From contig DAOPQD010000062.1 in the NCBI GenBank assembly GCA_035347995.1, positions 1 through 20,254 of the forward strand: DNA of 20,254 nt. The letters run 5' to 3'. Source of the stretch: JAAZNO01 sp012798275. GTDB taxonomy: Bacteria; Chloroflexota; Anaerolineae; B4-G1; SLSP01. The notes beneath the pieces were generated by a model. That model worked only from the letters and a program-made list of their open reading frames with translations. It ran no database searches and had not been told where the DNA came from. Position numbers and translations under genes: made by a program. Below are positions 6,385 through 16,132 of the stretch, one piece after another. Numbering within the stretch: the stretch's first letter is position 1; each line of letters opens with the position of its first letter.

Positions 6385-9054
6385 ATGGCCTTTCGACTGC
6401 GCTGGCCTACCCAGCATGGAACGATTACGCAAGCCTTTGGAGTGAATCCCCAGTTCTACAACAAATTCGGCCTTCCCGGACATGAGGGCCTCGATTTCAT
6501 GGCCCCCATGGGAAGCGAAATTTACGTCGGCGCCGACGGCTTTGTGAGCGACGTGCGGCTCGACGGCAACGCCAATCCCCTGCAACTGCCTTACGGCAAT
6601 CAGGTCCGCGTGGAGCACAACGACGGCTTCGAGACGATCTACGCGCATCTCGAACAGGTCGTCGTGGTGCGTGGACAATTCGTCCGCGCCGGACAGCTCA
6701 TCGCGCTGGCAGATGACACGGGCAACTCCACCGGCTCCCATCTGCACCTCACGCTGAAGCAAAAGGGCGCGACCCAGGCGGGACAGACGACCTATCCGCA
6801 CGACATCATCGACCCCACGCCCTACCTCACTCCCTTTCAGCCCGGCGGGGTGGAACCGACGCCTCCCGCCCAGCCCACCCTCTACGTCACCGTAGACAGC
6901 CCGGAGCTGGGCTACCTCAACGTCCGCAAGGCCCCTTACGCCAGCGCGGAGCTGCTGGGGCGGGTAGATCATGGGGCGCGTCTGGGCATCCTCGAAGATG
7001 CCGACCTGGCGCAGGCCAAGATCGGCCAGTACGGGCAGTGGTTGTGGATTCGAACGCCCGACGATCGAGTAGGCTACGTCGCCGCCTGGTATGTGAAACT
7101 CGCAGCGACGCCGACCCCCACCCCGCCTCCGACCGTGCTTTTTGTCGTGGTAGAGAGCCCCGAGGTCCCCCTCAAACTGCGCCAGGGACCGGGCGTGTCC
7201 TACGCCATCATCGCGGAGCTGCCCCATGCAACGCGGCTCAAAGCGCTGGAAGCCGAAGCCGTCGTGAAGCAGAAAGTCGGCCAGCAGGGACAATGGCTGA
7301 ACGTGCAGGCGCCCAACGGCCAACAGGGATACGTCGCCGCCTGGTACATCAAACTGCAGACCCCCGACGCTGTGCCCATCGTCCCCCAGCCGACGGAAGG
7401 ACCGGTGACCCACATCATCGTGGAAAGCCCCGACGCGGGCCTGCGCGTCCGCCAGCAGCCGACGACGAGCGCCGCGCAGGTCTGGTGGGTGCCCCATGGC
7501 GCCGTGCTCGAAGTGCTGGAGGATCCCGCCGAAGCCGGCAAAAAAGTCGGGCAGCAAGACCAATGGATCCGCGTCCGCACCCCCTCACGGCACGAGGGGT
7601 TCGTGGCGGCGTGGTACGTGCGCGCGCCGCGCACGAGCGACACCCGCCGCCTGGCGACCGTCGCCGACCTGCCCAAGGGCCTCTCGCCGTACCTCTTCGG
7701 GATTCACGCCGCGCAGCTCAGCGACGACGCAGCCTTCCGCGACGGCCTCCGCGCGCTCTTCACGGGCAAGGGCAAAAAAGGCTGGGTCCTCTTCACCGAG
7801 TCGCTGGGACGGCAGCCGGCCAACATCACACTAGATCAGAACCTCCGCAGCCGGCTTTGGGACTGGGCGCAGCAGGGCTATGGCGTCATCATCCGGCTGA
7901 ATCACGGCTATCATCCCAGCGGCACGCTGCCCGTCTCCGCCGGCTACGACGATTTCGCCGCGACCTGCGCCCGGTGGGTGGAGCTGTATCTCAAGGCCGA
8001 CAGCGCCACCAACACCCAGTACCAATGGACACTTCAGATCGGCAATGAGCAGAACAATCCCAGCGAGCATCCGGGGGATTACGGGCAGATCTTCGAGCAC
8101 ATCACGCCGGAGCGCTACGCCCAGGCCTTCAACAAAGTCTATGCCGCCATCAAAGCCATCTTGCCCGGGGCGGTTGTCTGCCCCGGTGCAGTGGATCCCT
8201 ACAACTCGACGCCGCTGCCGCTGCTTGGCCAGGCCCGTTGGCGTCCCCTCGACTATTTCCAGACCATGCTGGACAACATCCCGGCGCTGGATGGCTTCAT
8301 CCTGCACGCCTACACGCACGGCCCCGCGCTCGACGCGATCACTAACCTGGCCACCTTTGGGGATTCCCTGCTCAGCGACCATTACTTCGACTTCCAGACG
8401 TACCGGCTGTTCATGGAACGCATCCCGCTGAAGTGGCGCGATCTACCCGTCTACCTCACGGAGACCAATCATATCTGCCGCCCGGGCGCTGCGCCGGCCT
8501 GCCTCCACGATCAGGGATGGGTGAACCAGAACACCGGCTGGGTGCGCGCCATGTACACCGAAATCCACCGCTGGAACCAGCAGCCCTACGCGCAGCAGAT
8601 CCGTTGCGCCCTGCTCTATCGCTGGGATGGCGACGATTGGCGCATCGCCGATAAGCCCGGCGTCCAGGAGGACTTCCGACAGGCGCTGGATAACGACTAC
8701 CGCTGGCTGTTGCCTGAGCCGGAATTGCTCGCCCAGGCCGCCGTCGTCCCGGCGGCAGCCGCGCCGGTCGCTGCCCCGCAGCCCCCAGAGCGGACCCTCG
8801 TAGCGCCGGACAACCTCAAACGCATTTGGGGCATCGGTCCCAAGGCCGAGGTCGCGCTCAACGCCGCGGGCATCTTCCTTTTCGAGCAGCTGGCGGCGCT
8901 CACTCCCGAGGCGCTTCTGGATCTCCTCGGCGAGACAGCGTTGCGCGTCCGCTACACCGCCACCTGGCCTGAGCAAGCGCGTCTGCTGGTCGAACAGCGT
9001 CACGACGAATGGCTCGACCTGCAACGCCGGTTGGGACGCGGTCGCCCGCGCTAA
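6385..9054 (+). CDS. M23 peptidase - SH3b x3 - GH-A-like barrel - HhH fusion protein
   Basis: An 889-residue multidomain protein. Residues 1-155 form an M23 (LytM-type) zinc endopeptidase with H33 and D37 in GHEGLDF and the H119-L-H121 motif, so it looks active against peptide cross-bridges. Three SH3b modules follow (about 166-241, 251-326, 340-414), each ending in G-(Y/F)-VAAWY. Residues about 430-770 resemble a clan GH-A TIM barrel, with E555 in GNEQN as likely acid/base and E693 in LTETN as likely nucleophile. The C-terminus (about 808-889) holds a helix-hairpin-helix segment (IWGIGPKAEVALNAAGI). No signal peptide is seen. The start at 6385 follows AAAGGAGGAGG; an in-frame GTG at 6340 has no site. 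The parts suggest a peptidoglycan or polysaccharide hydrolase; how it leaves the cell is unclear. Confidence 0.85.
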   Translation: MAFRLRWPTQHGTITQAFGVNPQFYNKFGLPGHEGLDFMAPMGSEIYVGADGFVSDVRLDGNANPLQLPYGNQVRVEHNDGFETIYAHLEQVVVVRGQFVRAGQLIALADDTGNSTGSHLHLTLKQKGATQAGQTTYPHDIIDPTPYLTPFQPGGVEPTPPAQPTLYVTVDSPELGYLNVRKAPYASAELLGRVDHGARLGILEDADLAQAKIGQYGQWLWIRTPDDRVGYVAAWYVKLAATPTPTPPPTVLFVVVESPEVPLKLRQGPGVSYAIIAELPHATRLKALEAEAVVKQKVGQQGQWLNVQAPNGQQGYVAAWYIKLQTPDAVPIVPQPTEGPVTHIIVESPDAGLRVRQQPTTSAAQVWWVPHGAVLEVLEDPAEAGKKVGQQDQWIRVRTPSRHEGFVAAWYVRAPRTSDTRRLATVADLPKGLSPYLFGIHAAQLSDDAAFRDGLRALFTGKGKKGWVLFTESLGRQPANITLDQNLRSRLWDWAQQGYGVIIRLNHGYHPSGTLPVSAGYDDFAATCARWVELYLKADSATNTQYQWTLQIGNEQNNPSEHPGDYGQIFEHITPERYAQAFNKVYAAIKAILPGAVVCPGAVDPYNSTPLPLLGQARWRPLDYFQTMLDNIPALDGFILHAYTHGPALDAITNLATFGDSLLSDHYFDFQTYRLFMERIPLKWRDLPVYLTETNHICRPGAAPACLHDQGWVNQNTGWVRAMYTEIHRWNQQPYAQQIRCALLYRWDGDDWRIADKPGVQEDFRQALDNDYRWLLPEPELLAQAAVVPAAAAPVAAPQPPERTLVAPDNLKRIWGIGPKAEVALNAAGIFLFEQLAALTPEALLDLLGETALRVRYTATWPEQARLLVEQRHDEWLDLQRRLGRGRPR

Positions 9055-9063
9055 CGCGGGGCC

Positions 9064-9091
9064 TTGCCCAGCCCGAATCTCATGTTAAAAT
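9064..9091 (+). promoter_or_regulatory. Promoter predicting a leaderless trmD transcript
   Basis: TTGCCC (9064-9069) and TAAAAT (9086-9091) are spaced by 16 bases. The trmD ATG begins at 9099, seven bases after the -10 box, exactly where transcription should start. No usable ribosome-binding site lies before the ATG (AAGG at 9092-9095 is only three bases away), in contrast to most genes of the window. Confidence 0.5.
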
Positions 9092-9098
9092 AAGGCTG

Positions 9099-9848
9099 AT
9101 GCGCATAGATGTCCTGACTCTGTTCCCGGCGATGTTTTTAGGCCCGCTGCAGGAGAGCATTCTGAAGCGCGCTCAGGAACGGGGCCAGCTCACCCTGGTG
9201 ATCCATCCCTTGCGAGACTATGCCCTGGACCGGCATCAGCTGACCGATGACACGCCCTACGGCGGCGGCGAGGGGATGCTGCTCAAGCCCGAACCCATCG
9301 TCCGCGCGGTGACGGCGCTGCGAGGGACCCAGGAGTTCCCGGTGGTGTTGTTAAGCCCGCAAGGGCGGCTCCTGGATCAGACAGTGGTTCAGGCGCTCGC
9401 GCAGCAGTCGCGGTTGCTGCTGATCTGCGGGCATTACGAGGGCTTCGACGAGCGGGTGCGTGACCTTCTGCATCCCGATGAGATTTCCATCGGCGATTTC
9501 GTGCTCACCGGCGGCGAGCTGCCCGCCATGGTGCTCATTGACGCCGTGGCCAGATGGATCCCGGGCGTGCTCGGCGATGCCGAAAGCGCCCGGCAGGACT
9601 CGTTCGCCGACGGCTTGCTGGAAGGGCCGCAATACACACGCCCGCCGAGTTTCGGCGGCCTCGAGGTTCCCGCGGTGCTACGTTCGGGCCATCATGCCGC
9701 GATCGCCCGCTGGCGGCGGCAAGAGGCGCTTCGCCGCACCCGGCTCCGGCGACCGGAATTGCTCGCGCGGGCAACTCTGACCGCCGGGGATCGCCAGTTT
9801 CTGGCCCAGCTGGAAGCCGCCGGGCCCCAAACGTCGGAACAAGGATAA
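9099..9848 (+). CDS. trmD: tRNA (guanine-37-N1)-methyltransferase
   Basis: A 249-residue SPOUT-class methyltransferase that methylates N1 of G37 next to the anticodon, using S-adenosylmethionine, and so prevents +1 frameshifting. The family signatures are all present: MRIDVLTLFP start, TDDTPYGGGEGML, the knot segments LSPQG and CGHYEGFDERV, and SIGDFVLTGGELPAM-x-x-ID. Length is normal. The ATG at 9099 gives the standard N-terminus; upstream extension to 9009 would overlap the preceding gene. In many bacteria trmD sits with rpsP, rimM and rplS; here that ribosomal context is missing and the gene is followed after three bases by an ECF sigma factor gene, so the two are probably co-transcribed. 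Confidence 0.97.
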   Translation: MRIDVLTLFPAMFLGPLQESILKRAQERGQLTLVIHPLRDYALDRHQLTDDTPYGGGEGMLLKPEPIVRAVTALRGTQEFPVVLLSPQGRLLDQTVVQALAQQSRLLLICGHYEGFDERVRDLLHPDEISIGDFVLTGGELPAMVLIDAVARWIPGVLGDAESARQDSFADGLLEGPQYTRPPSFGGLEVPAVLRSGHHAAIARWRRQEALRRTRLRRPELLARATLTAGDRQFLAQLEAAGPQTSEQG

Positions 9849-9851
9849 GAC

Positions 9852-10424
9852 ATGGAAACCTCCCTGGTAGAACAGCTTCAGCGAGGCGACTTGAATGCCC
9901 TTGGGGAGCTCTACGAGCGGTACAAAGACCTGGTCTACCGTGTCGCTCTGGCTGCCACACGCGACCATCGCGCCGCTGAAGACATCCTCCAGGAATGCTT
10001 CGTGCGCCTCTACACCTACGCCAGGACCATTGACCCTCACCGCCCCCTCGAACCGTGGCTGTACCGCGTCACACTCAACCTGGTCTACGATTGGTCCGCC
10101 AAAATCCGCTGGGCGCAGCCGATCGAAGACTTGCTGGAATGGCTGTCGGGCTTGCCGGCCATGTTCCCGGCGCCCGATCATCGCACCGAAGAGCGGGAAA
10201 CTGCCGCCCTGATCCGCGAGGTCATCGCTGACCTCCCCTCCTCACACCGGGCCGTCGTGGTGCTCTTCTACATCGAAGAGCTGCCCCTCGACGAAATCGC
10301 GCGAATTCTGGATCTGCCGGTAGGGACCGTGAAGTCACGCCTGCACTACGCGCGCGAGCGCCTGCGGGAAGCGCTCATCCAACGTCAGCGGCCCGTGCCC
10401 GAACTCCAATATGAGTTCACATGA
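9852..10424 (+). CDS. ECF-type RNA polymerase sigma factor
   Basis: A 190-residue sigma factor of the extracytoplasmic-function type. Region 2 (about 8-85) contains DILQECFVRLY, and region 4 (about 125-175) is a helix-turn-helix ending in LPVGTVKSRLHYARERLREAL, which reads the -35 element. There is no region 3, as expected for ECF factors. The ATG lies three bases after the trmD stop, with AAGGA inside the end of trmD as ribosome-binding site. No anti-sigma gene with a zinc-binding HxxxCxxC motif or a membrane helix follows; the next gene is a binding-protein lipoprotein. Control could be transcriptional or through an unlinked partner. Target promoters are unknown. Confidence 0.93.
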   Translation: METSLVEQLQRGDLNALGELYERYKDLVYRVALAATRDHRAAEDILQECFVRLYTYARTIDPHRPLEPWLYRVTLNLVYDWSAKIRWAQPIEDLLEWLSGLPAMFPAPDHRTEERETAALIREVIADLPSSHRAVVVLFYIEELPLDEIARILDLPVGTVKSRLHYARERLREALIQRQRPVPELQYEFT

Positions 10425-10499
10425 CGCCCCGGCAGTGAGGCGCTCACCTGGCTGAGGCCCCCTGCCATGCTTCCCCATATCTTGCTTCAGGAGTCCTGC

Positions 10500-12473
10500 A
10501 TGAGAAAAAGAAAGTGGTGGGGTTCTCTGGTCCCGCTGTTGATCTGGGGTCTGCTGGCCAGCTGTACAAATCTTCCGACGACAAGTCCGCTCCTCACCCC
10601 ACCGGCGGGAACAGCCACCGCCGGCGTCACCGTGGAAGCGTCCGCCACGGCGACCCCCACTGCCACCGCGACGCCGACGCCTACCGCGCCCCCCACGCCC
10701 ACCCCTCCGCCGCCCACAACCCTCACCGTGTGCCAGGAACAGGAGCCCGAATCCCTGTATTGGTACAGCAGTGCCTCACAGCGCACCGCCCGTCACGTCT
10801 TGCAAGCGCTGTACGATGGCCCTGTGGACTATCACGCCTACACCTATCAGCCCGTCATCCTCGAACGGCTGCCGGAACTGGGGAATGGGGACATCAACCT
10901 CAAGAAAGTCATTCTGCAGGCAGGAGACCGCGCTGTAGACGCCGAAAACAATCCCGTCACCCTCGCGGAGGGGATGTTCGTGCGCCCGGCCGGATGCTAC
11001 AGCGCCGCCTGCGCGGTGACCTTCACCGGCGAGCCCGTGGAGATGGAGCAGCTGGAGATCGTGTTCCACCTGCGACAGGACGTGCGCTGGTCCGATGGCA
11101 CGCCGGTGACAGCGGACGACTCCGTCTACAGCTTCGAGCTCGACGCCGATCCCGCGACGCCGACCGACAAAAAGGTGGTCAACCGTACCGCCAGCTACCG
11201 CGCGCAAGATACCTCCACTGTGGTCTGGACCGGCCTGCCGGGCTACATCACCCCGCTCTACGTCGCCACCTTCTGGACGCCCCTGCCGCGCCAGCTGTGG
11301 CAGGAGACCCTGGGATATGACGCCGCCGACCTGCTCCACGCCCCCGAATCCACCCGCGCCCCGATGGGCTGGGGGGCCTTCAAGGTCGAAGAGTGGCGGC
11401 CGGGCAGCTCCCTCACCCTCGTGCGCAATCCGGCCTACTTCCGTGCGGGGGAAGGGCAGCCCGCGGTGGATCAAGTCGTCTTCCGCTTCGTGCCCGATGT
11501 GAACGACGCCCTTGCCCAATTGCTTGCCGGCAGGTGCGACATCATCCCCGAGCGCACCGATCTGGAAACGCTCGCTCTCCTGTTGCTGCAATTGGAAAAG
11601 CAGGAGCTGGCGCGCCCCTTCTTCACCCCCGACAGCCGCTGGGAACACCTCGATTTCGGCATCAACCCGGCATCGAACACTAAACGCCCCGACTTCTTCG
11701 AGGACGTGCGGGTACGGCAGGCGATCGCCTATTGCCTCAACCGCGAGGGCGTGGTTCAGGATCAAATGTACGGGAAGTCGGCGGTTCCCGCGTCCTATCT
11801 CCCGCCGCAACACCCCCTCGCCGTGGCCGATCTGCCCACCTACCCCTACGACCCTGAACGTGGCCAGGCGCTGCTGGACGAAGTCGGCTGGCGTGACGAG
11901 GACGGCAACGACATCCGCGAAGCGCACGGCATCCCCGGCATCCGCGAGAAAACCCCCCTGGCGTTTCGCTGGCAATCCACGACGGCCTCGTCGTCCGCGT
12001 ACCTGGAGCGTTTCCAGAGCGACCTGGCCCGCTGCGGGATGGAGGTCACCTTGAGCCAGCTGCCGGTGACGGAATTCTTCGCCATGAGCGCCGATGGACC
12101 GTTGTTCGGGCGCAACTTCGAGCTGGCGTCCTTCGCCTGGATGACCGACCTCGATCCCCCTCCCTGCGCCCGTTACATGAGCACCGCCATTCCCAGCGCC
12201 GCCAATAACTGGACCGGCCTGAATCTGCCGGGCTTCATTGATGCAGATTTCGATGCCGCGTGCGCCCAGGCGCAGAATGCGCTGCCAGGGTCGCCAGACT
12301 TCATCGCAGGGCATCAGGCAGCGCAACGTCGCTTTGCCGAACGCTTGCCCGCCTTGCCCCTCTTCTGGCGGCTCCAGCTCTCCGTCACCCGCCCTGAGGT
12401 CAGCGGCTTTGCCCCCGATGCGACGACGAACTCCAGCCTGTGGAATATCGAGAGCCTCAGCCTGCAGCCCTGA
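10500..12473 (+). CDS. Orphan SBP_bac_5-type solute-binding lipoprotein
   Basis: A 657-residue extracytoplasmic binding protein of the oligopeptide/nickel (SBP_bac_5) family. A lipoprotein signal peptide ends at the lipobox L19-A20-S21-C22; Cys22 would be lipidated and anchor the protein to the membrane. A Thr/Ala/Pro-rich linker (about 30-75) follows. The fold order is normal: N-terminal lobe, VRWSDGTPVTADD, GWGAFKVEEWRPGSSLTL, then VRQAIAYCLNREGVV. An extra segment before the WSDGT motif contains CYSAAC, possibly a disulfide. ATG 10500 is preferred over 10467 because AGGAG lies six bases upstream and the signal peptide starts there. It has no permease beside it; it may serve the convergent importer or another one. 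It lies 75 bases after the sigma factor gene. Confidence 0.9.
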   Translation: MRKRKWWGSLVPLLIWGLLASCTNLPTTSPLLTPPAGTATAGVTVEASATATPTATATPTPTAPPTPTPPPPTTLTVCQEQEPESLYWYSSASQRTARHVLQALYDGPVDYHAYTYQPVILERLPELGNGDINLKKVILQAGDRAVDAENNPVTLAEGMFVRPAGCYSAACAVTFTGEPVEMEQLEIVFHLRQDVRWSDGTPVTADDSVYSFELDADPATPTDKKVVNRTASYRAQDTSTVVWTGLPGYITPLYVATFWTPLPRQLWQETLGYDAADLLHAPESTRAPMGWGAFKVEEWRPGSSLTLVRNPAYFRAGEGQPAVDQVVFRFVPDVNDALAQLLAGRCDIIPERTDLETLALLLLQLEKQELARPFFTPDSRWEHLDFGINPASNTKRPDFFEDVRVRQAIAYCLNREGVVQDQMYGKSAVPASYLPPQHPLAVADLPTYPYDPERGQALLDEVGWRDEDGNDIREAHGIPGIREKTPLAFRWQSTTASSSAYLERFQSDLARCGMEVTLSQLPVTEFFAMSADGPLFGRNFELASFAWMTDLDPPPCARYMSTAIPSAANNWTGLNLPGFIDADFDAACAQAQNALPGSPDFIAGHQAAQRRFAERLPALPLFWRLQLSVTRPEVSGFAPDATTNSSLWNIESLSLQP

Positions 12474-12502
12474 AATCTGGCCGCGTTTCTTTTCCACCCT
12501 CC

Positions 12503-12541
12503 AAAAAAACGTTCCCGTCTGGAAAGCCAGACGGGAACGTT
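12503..12541 (-). terminator. Terminator between convergent transcripts
   Basis: A perfect 15-bp stem (12508-12522 with 12527-12541) and a 4-base loop. On the minus strand it is followed by seven T residues, making a strong terminator for the ABC operon. On the plus strand the same hairpin follows the orphan binding-protein gene with a weaker tail (GTATCT), so it probably serves both. Confidence 0.92.
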
Positions 12542-12563
12542 GTATCTCAACAGCGAGCGCCGC

Positions 12564-12763
12564 TCAGTCCTTATGGCGCCGGGCGTAGGTCGCGCCGCCG
12601 ATGATCCCCAGAAACAGCCCGGCCACGGAGGCAAAATAGGCGATGAAGTTCAGCGCGAAGGTTGACTTCAGCACGCCCAACACCATCAGCAATGGCAACA
12701 CGACGCCGGCGACGACCAGACCCAGGCCGAGCGCTATCGTGTGCGAGGGCTGCCAGCGTCCGC

Positions 12764-12767
<4 letters not shown>
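12564..12767 (-). CDS. Small two-helix membrane protein at the end of the ABC operon
   Basis: A 67-residue protein with two hydrophobic helices (about 10-30 and 36-59) and a basic C-terminus (YARRHKD). It is not recognised. The start is taken at 12767 because its ATG overlaps the stop of the preceding ATPase gene in an ATGA arrangement, a sign of coupled translation; an upstream in-frame ATG at 12782 is possible. It is the last gene before the terminator. Position suggests an accessory subunit or a general membrane protein carried along with the importer; nothing in the sequence shows which. Confidence 0.72.
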
Positions 12768-13804
<1,037 letters not shown>

Positions 13805-13819
13805 CTTGTACCTGCTCCT

Positions 13820-14779
13820 TTAGGCCACATGCAGCCAGCACTTGACCGTGCGACCGTCCTGGCGGATGGTGGGGGGATCCTCGACACACCGCGCGAAACG
13901 TTGTGGGCACCGCTCCGCAAAGCGACATCCCGTCGGCGGGTTGATCAGGCTGGGAGGCTGCCCCACGATGAAATCCGGTTCCTGGTCACCGCGCAGACGC
14001 GGCACACTGGCCATGAGCTTGCGCGAATAGGGATGGAGCGGCTCCGCGAAGAAACGCTGCGCGTCCCCCGTCTCCACGATCTGCCCGGCGTACATCACGG
14101 CGACGCTATCGGCCAGCTCGCTGGAGGTGGCAATATCGTGCGTGATCAGGATGAAGCTCATGCCGAGCTCGCTCTTGATGCGCTTGAGCACGTTGAAGAT
14201 GTTCGCTTGCGTCAACACATCCAGCGCCGAGGTCGGCTCGTCCAGCACGATCAGGTCGGGCGCGGTCACCAACGACATGGCAATCGCCACCCGCTGCCGC
14301 ATGCCGCCGCTCAACTCGAAGGCATACCGATCAAGGAAGTCCAGCGGAACCCCCACATGCTGGAACATCTTGCGCGCCTGCGCCAACGCCGTTTCCTTAT
14401 CCATGGCATTGTGGATGATCGCCGGCTCCGCCACCTGATCGCCCACTTTGAGCACCGGGTTGAGCGCATTCATCGCCGCCTGCGGCACCATGGAGATCTT
14501 GATCCAACGCACCTTGCGGCGGTAATCCTCATCATTGAGTTGCATTACATCCGTATCATGCAAATATACTTTCCCCGAATAAGTCTCGACATTGCGGGGC
14601 AACAGCCGCAGAATGGCCTTCGCCAACGAAGTCTTGCCGCAGCCGGATTCTCCCACCACCACAACGGCCCGGTTCGTTTCCAGGTCGAAGTTCACGCCGT
14701 CTACAGCGCGTACCGTGCCTTTGCCTGCCCGGAAATGGAGCTTCAAATCTTCAATATGGAGTAAAGTTTTCTCAGGCAT
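13820..14779 (-). CDS. Oligopeptide-type ABC transporter ATPase, D subunit
   Basis: A 319-residue ATPase, partner of the F subunit in a heterodimer under the two permeases. Motifs: Walker A GESGCGKTS (43-51), Q100, signature LSGGM (156-160), Walker B LIVLDEP (176-182) and H214. The C-terminal oligopeptide domain has PLHPYSRKLM and the Cys pattern C-x5-C-x6-C plus a Cys in VKCWLH, a likely iron-sulfur or structural site. The gene starts three bases after the permease C stop. Heterodimeric D/F ATPases are typical of dipeptide, oligopeptide and, in thermophiles, oligosaccharide importers, so the substrate cannot be fixed. Confidence 0.94.
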   Translation of the reverse strand: MPEKTLLHIEDLKLHFRAGKGTVRAVDGVNFDLETNRAVVVVGESGCGKTSLAKAILRLLPRNVETYSGKVYLHDTDVMQLNDEDYRRKVRWIKISMVPQAAMNALNPVLKVGDQVAEPAIIHNAMDKETALAQARKMFQHVGVPLDFLDRYAFELSGGMRQRVAIAMSLVTAPDLIVLDEPTSALDVLTQANIFNVLKRIKSELGMSFILITHDIATSSELADSVAVMYAGQIVETGDAQRFFAEPLHPYSRKLMASVPRLRGDQEPDFIVGQPPSLINPPTGCRFAERCPQRFARCVEDPPTIRQDGRTVKCWLHVA

Positions 14780-14782
14780 GGC

Positions 14783-16132
14783 CTATACCTCCCTCAAGCG
14801 CGGATTGAAAATACGATCGAGGGCAAAGCCCACCATCGCAAAGGCCAGACCGGCAAGCATCAGTAACAGCGCAGGTTCGAGAATCCAATAGTATTGGCCG
14901 TTGTAAAGCGCGCCGTTGGCATACGCATCATTGATGAGCTTGCCCCACGTCGGAAGGACCGGATCGCCCAATCCCAGCAACGCCAGCGACGCTTCCAGGA
15001 ACACATAGGCGGGAATGCCGGACACCAACCCGGGGATGAGCACCGGGATGATGCGGGGGATGAGGTACGAGACGATGATGCGCCAGTTGCTCGCGCCGTA
15101 AGAACGCGCCGCCTCGATGTAGGGGGCTTCCTTGATCTGCAGGAAAGTCGCCCGATAGCCCTTGATCGAAGAGCCGAAGATGCTCAGCAAGATGACCCAG
15201 AGCAACAACACCCAAATGCTGCGCGATTGGAACGTGCCAACCATAATCAAAATCGGCAGGAACGGCAGCAGCATATTGATTTCGGTGAGGCGCTGGATGA
15301 TGTCATCCACGATGCCGCCAAACCACGTCCCCACGGCGGCAATGAACATGGTCGTGACCGTCGTCACCAGGGCGGCGACCAGGCCGAAAGAGAGCGCCAC
15401 CGGCGTGCCCCAGAGCAGCGCGATGGTCAGATCGCGGCGACGATGATCGGTGCCCGCCAGCCCATGCACCGTCCCATAGGAGACGAATTTGGCCTCCAGG
15501 TCAGAATCGTTCTCAAAGGTGATCGCGTCAATCCGCAGCTGATACGTCCCCTTGAGCACTGTCGGCGTCTCCTGGTTCGGATCGGAGAACAAGGCCACCT
15601 CCGGCGCGACGCCCTTGAGCCGCCGCAACAGGCGTTCATCCTGGTTAAAACGGTAGGTCTCCGAATGTTTGGCGGTGACTTCGCCCAGCCGAATTTCCCG
15701 TCCATCGGGCGTGATCCAGAACAGCGAGACGAAAGGTCCCTTTTCCTTGAAGGTCGCTGTCATGAAGACGATCAGTTCACTGGGGAAGGCGTCGGCCTCG
15801 TAATCGAAAGTGTAGGTGAAGATGACGTCCGTCATCGTCTCGTCAATGGGCTTGACTTCTTTAGTCACGAAGGGAGCGCCATCAGTGCTGTTTCGCACGA
15901 TCGTGGTAGGCTGTTTGGTCCTGGAGAAGAAGTTAAACCAGGCGGGAGGGGCCAGGCGCGGATAATCTCCCCAGACTTCCTCGCCGCCGCGCCACAGGCG
16001 AATGGCCTCGTCATACGGCACGGCGACCACGGTGTACACCGCCAACGCCACCAGCGCCAGGATAATGATCACCCCCCCAATGGCTGAAGGGTATTGCGCA
16101 ATGTCTTTGAAGGTACGCTTAAAGGCGTTCAT
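14783..16132 (-). CDS. ABC transporter permease, C type, with large extracytoplasmic insertion
   Basis: A 449-residue inner-membrane subunit. Typical DppC/OppC permeases have about 300 residues. Helix 1 (about 17-38) is followed by some 180 extra residues (about 40-225) before the family motif AGTDHRRRDL and the remaining helices. The insertion is hydrophilic, beta-rich by appearance (for example YTFDYEADAFPSELIVFM) and must lie outside the membrane, where it could meet the binding protein. The EAA coupling loop is EAARSYGASNWRIIVSYLIP. It begins in a 4-base ATGA overlap with permease B. Similar enlarged permeases are known to me in thermophile peptide/sugar importers, but the function of the insert is unknown. 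Confidence 0.92.
   Translation of the reverse strand: MNAFKRTFKDIAQYPSAIGGVIIILALVALAVYTVVAVPYDEAIRLWRGGEEVWGDYPRLAPPAWFNFFSRTKQPTTIVRNSTDGAPFVTKEVKPIDETMTDVIFTYTFDYEADAFPSELIVFMTATFKEKGPFVSLFWITPDGREIRLGEVTAKHSETYRFNQDERLLRRLKGVAPEVALFSDPNQETPTVLKGTYQLRIDAITFENDSDLEAKFVSYGTVHGLAGTDHRRRDLTIALLWGTPVALSFGLVAALVTTVTTMFIAAVGTWFGGIVDDIIQRLTEINMLLPFLPILIMVGTFQSRSIWVLLLWVILLSIFGSSIKGYRATFLQIKEAPYIEAARSYGASNWRIIVSYLIPRIIPVLIPGLVSGIPAYVFLEASLALLGLGDPVLPTWGKLINDAYANGALYNGQYYWILEPALLLMLAGLAFAMVGFALDRIFNPRLREV

Noticed and set aside
5314..9054. Prophage lysis cassette
   Set aside because: The hydrolase fusion and its partner lack signal peptides as endolysins do, but no holin, capsid, tail or terminase gene is nearby. 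The HK97-fold gene at 2559 is a clear encapsulin with a cargo, not a phage capsid with protease and portal.
10776..12497. 573-codon open frame on the minus strand opposite the orphan binding protein
   Set aside because: Composition is low-complexity Gly/Arg/Val without motifs, and it crosses into the terminator hairpin. The plus-strand frame has the SBP_bac_5 signatures.
14894..16087. 397-codon open frame opposite permease C
   Set aside because: Extremely charged, no ribosome-binding site and no known family; the opposite strand encodes a clear permease.
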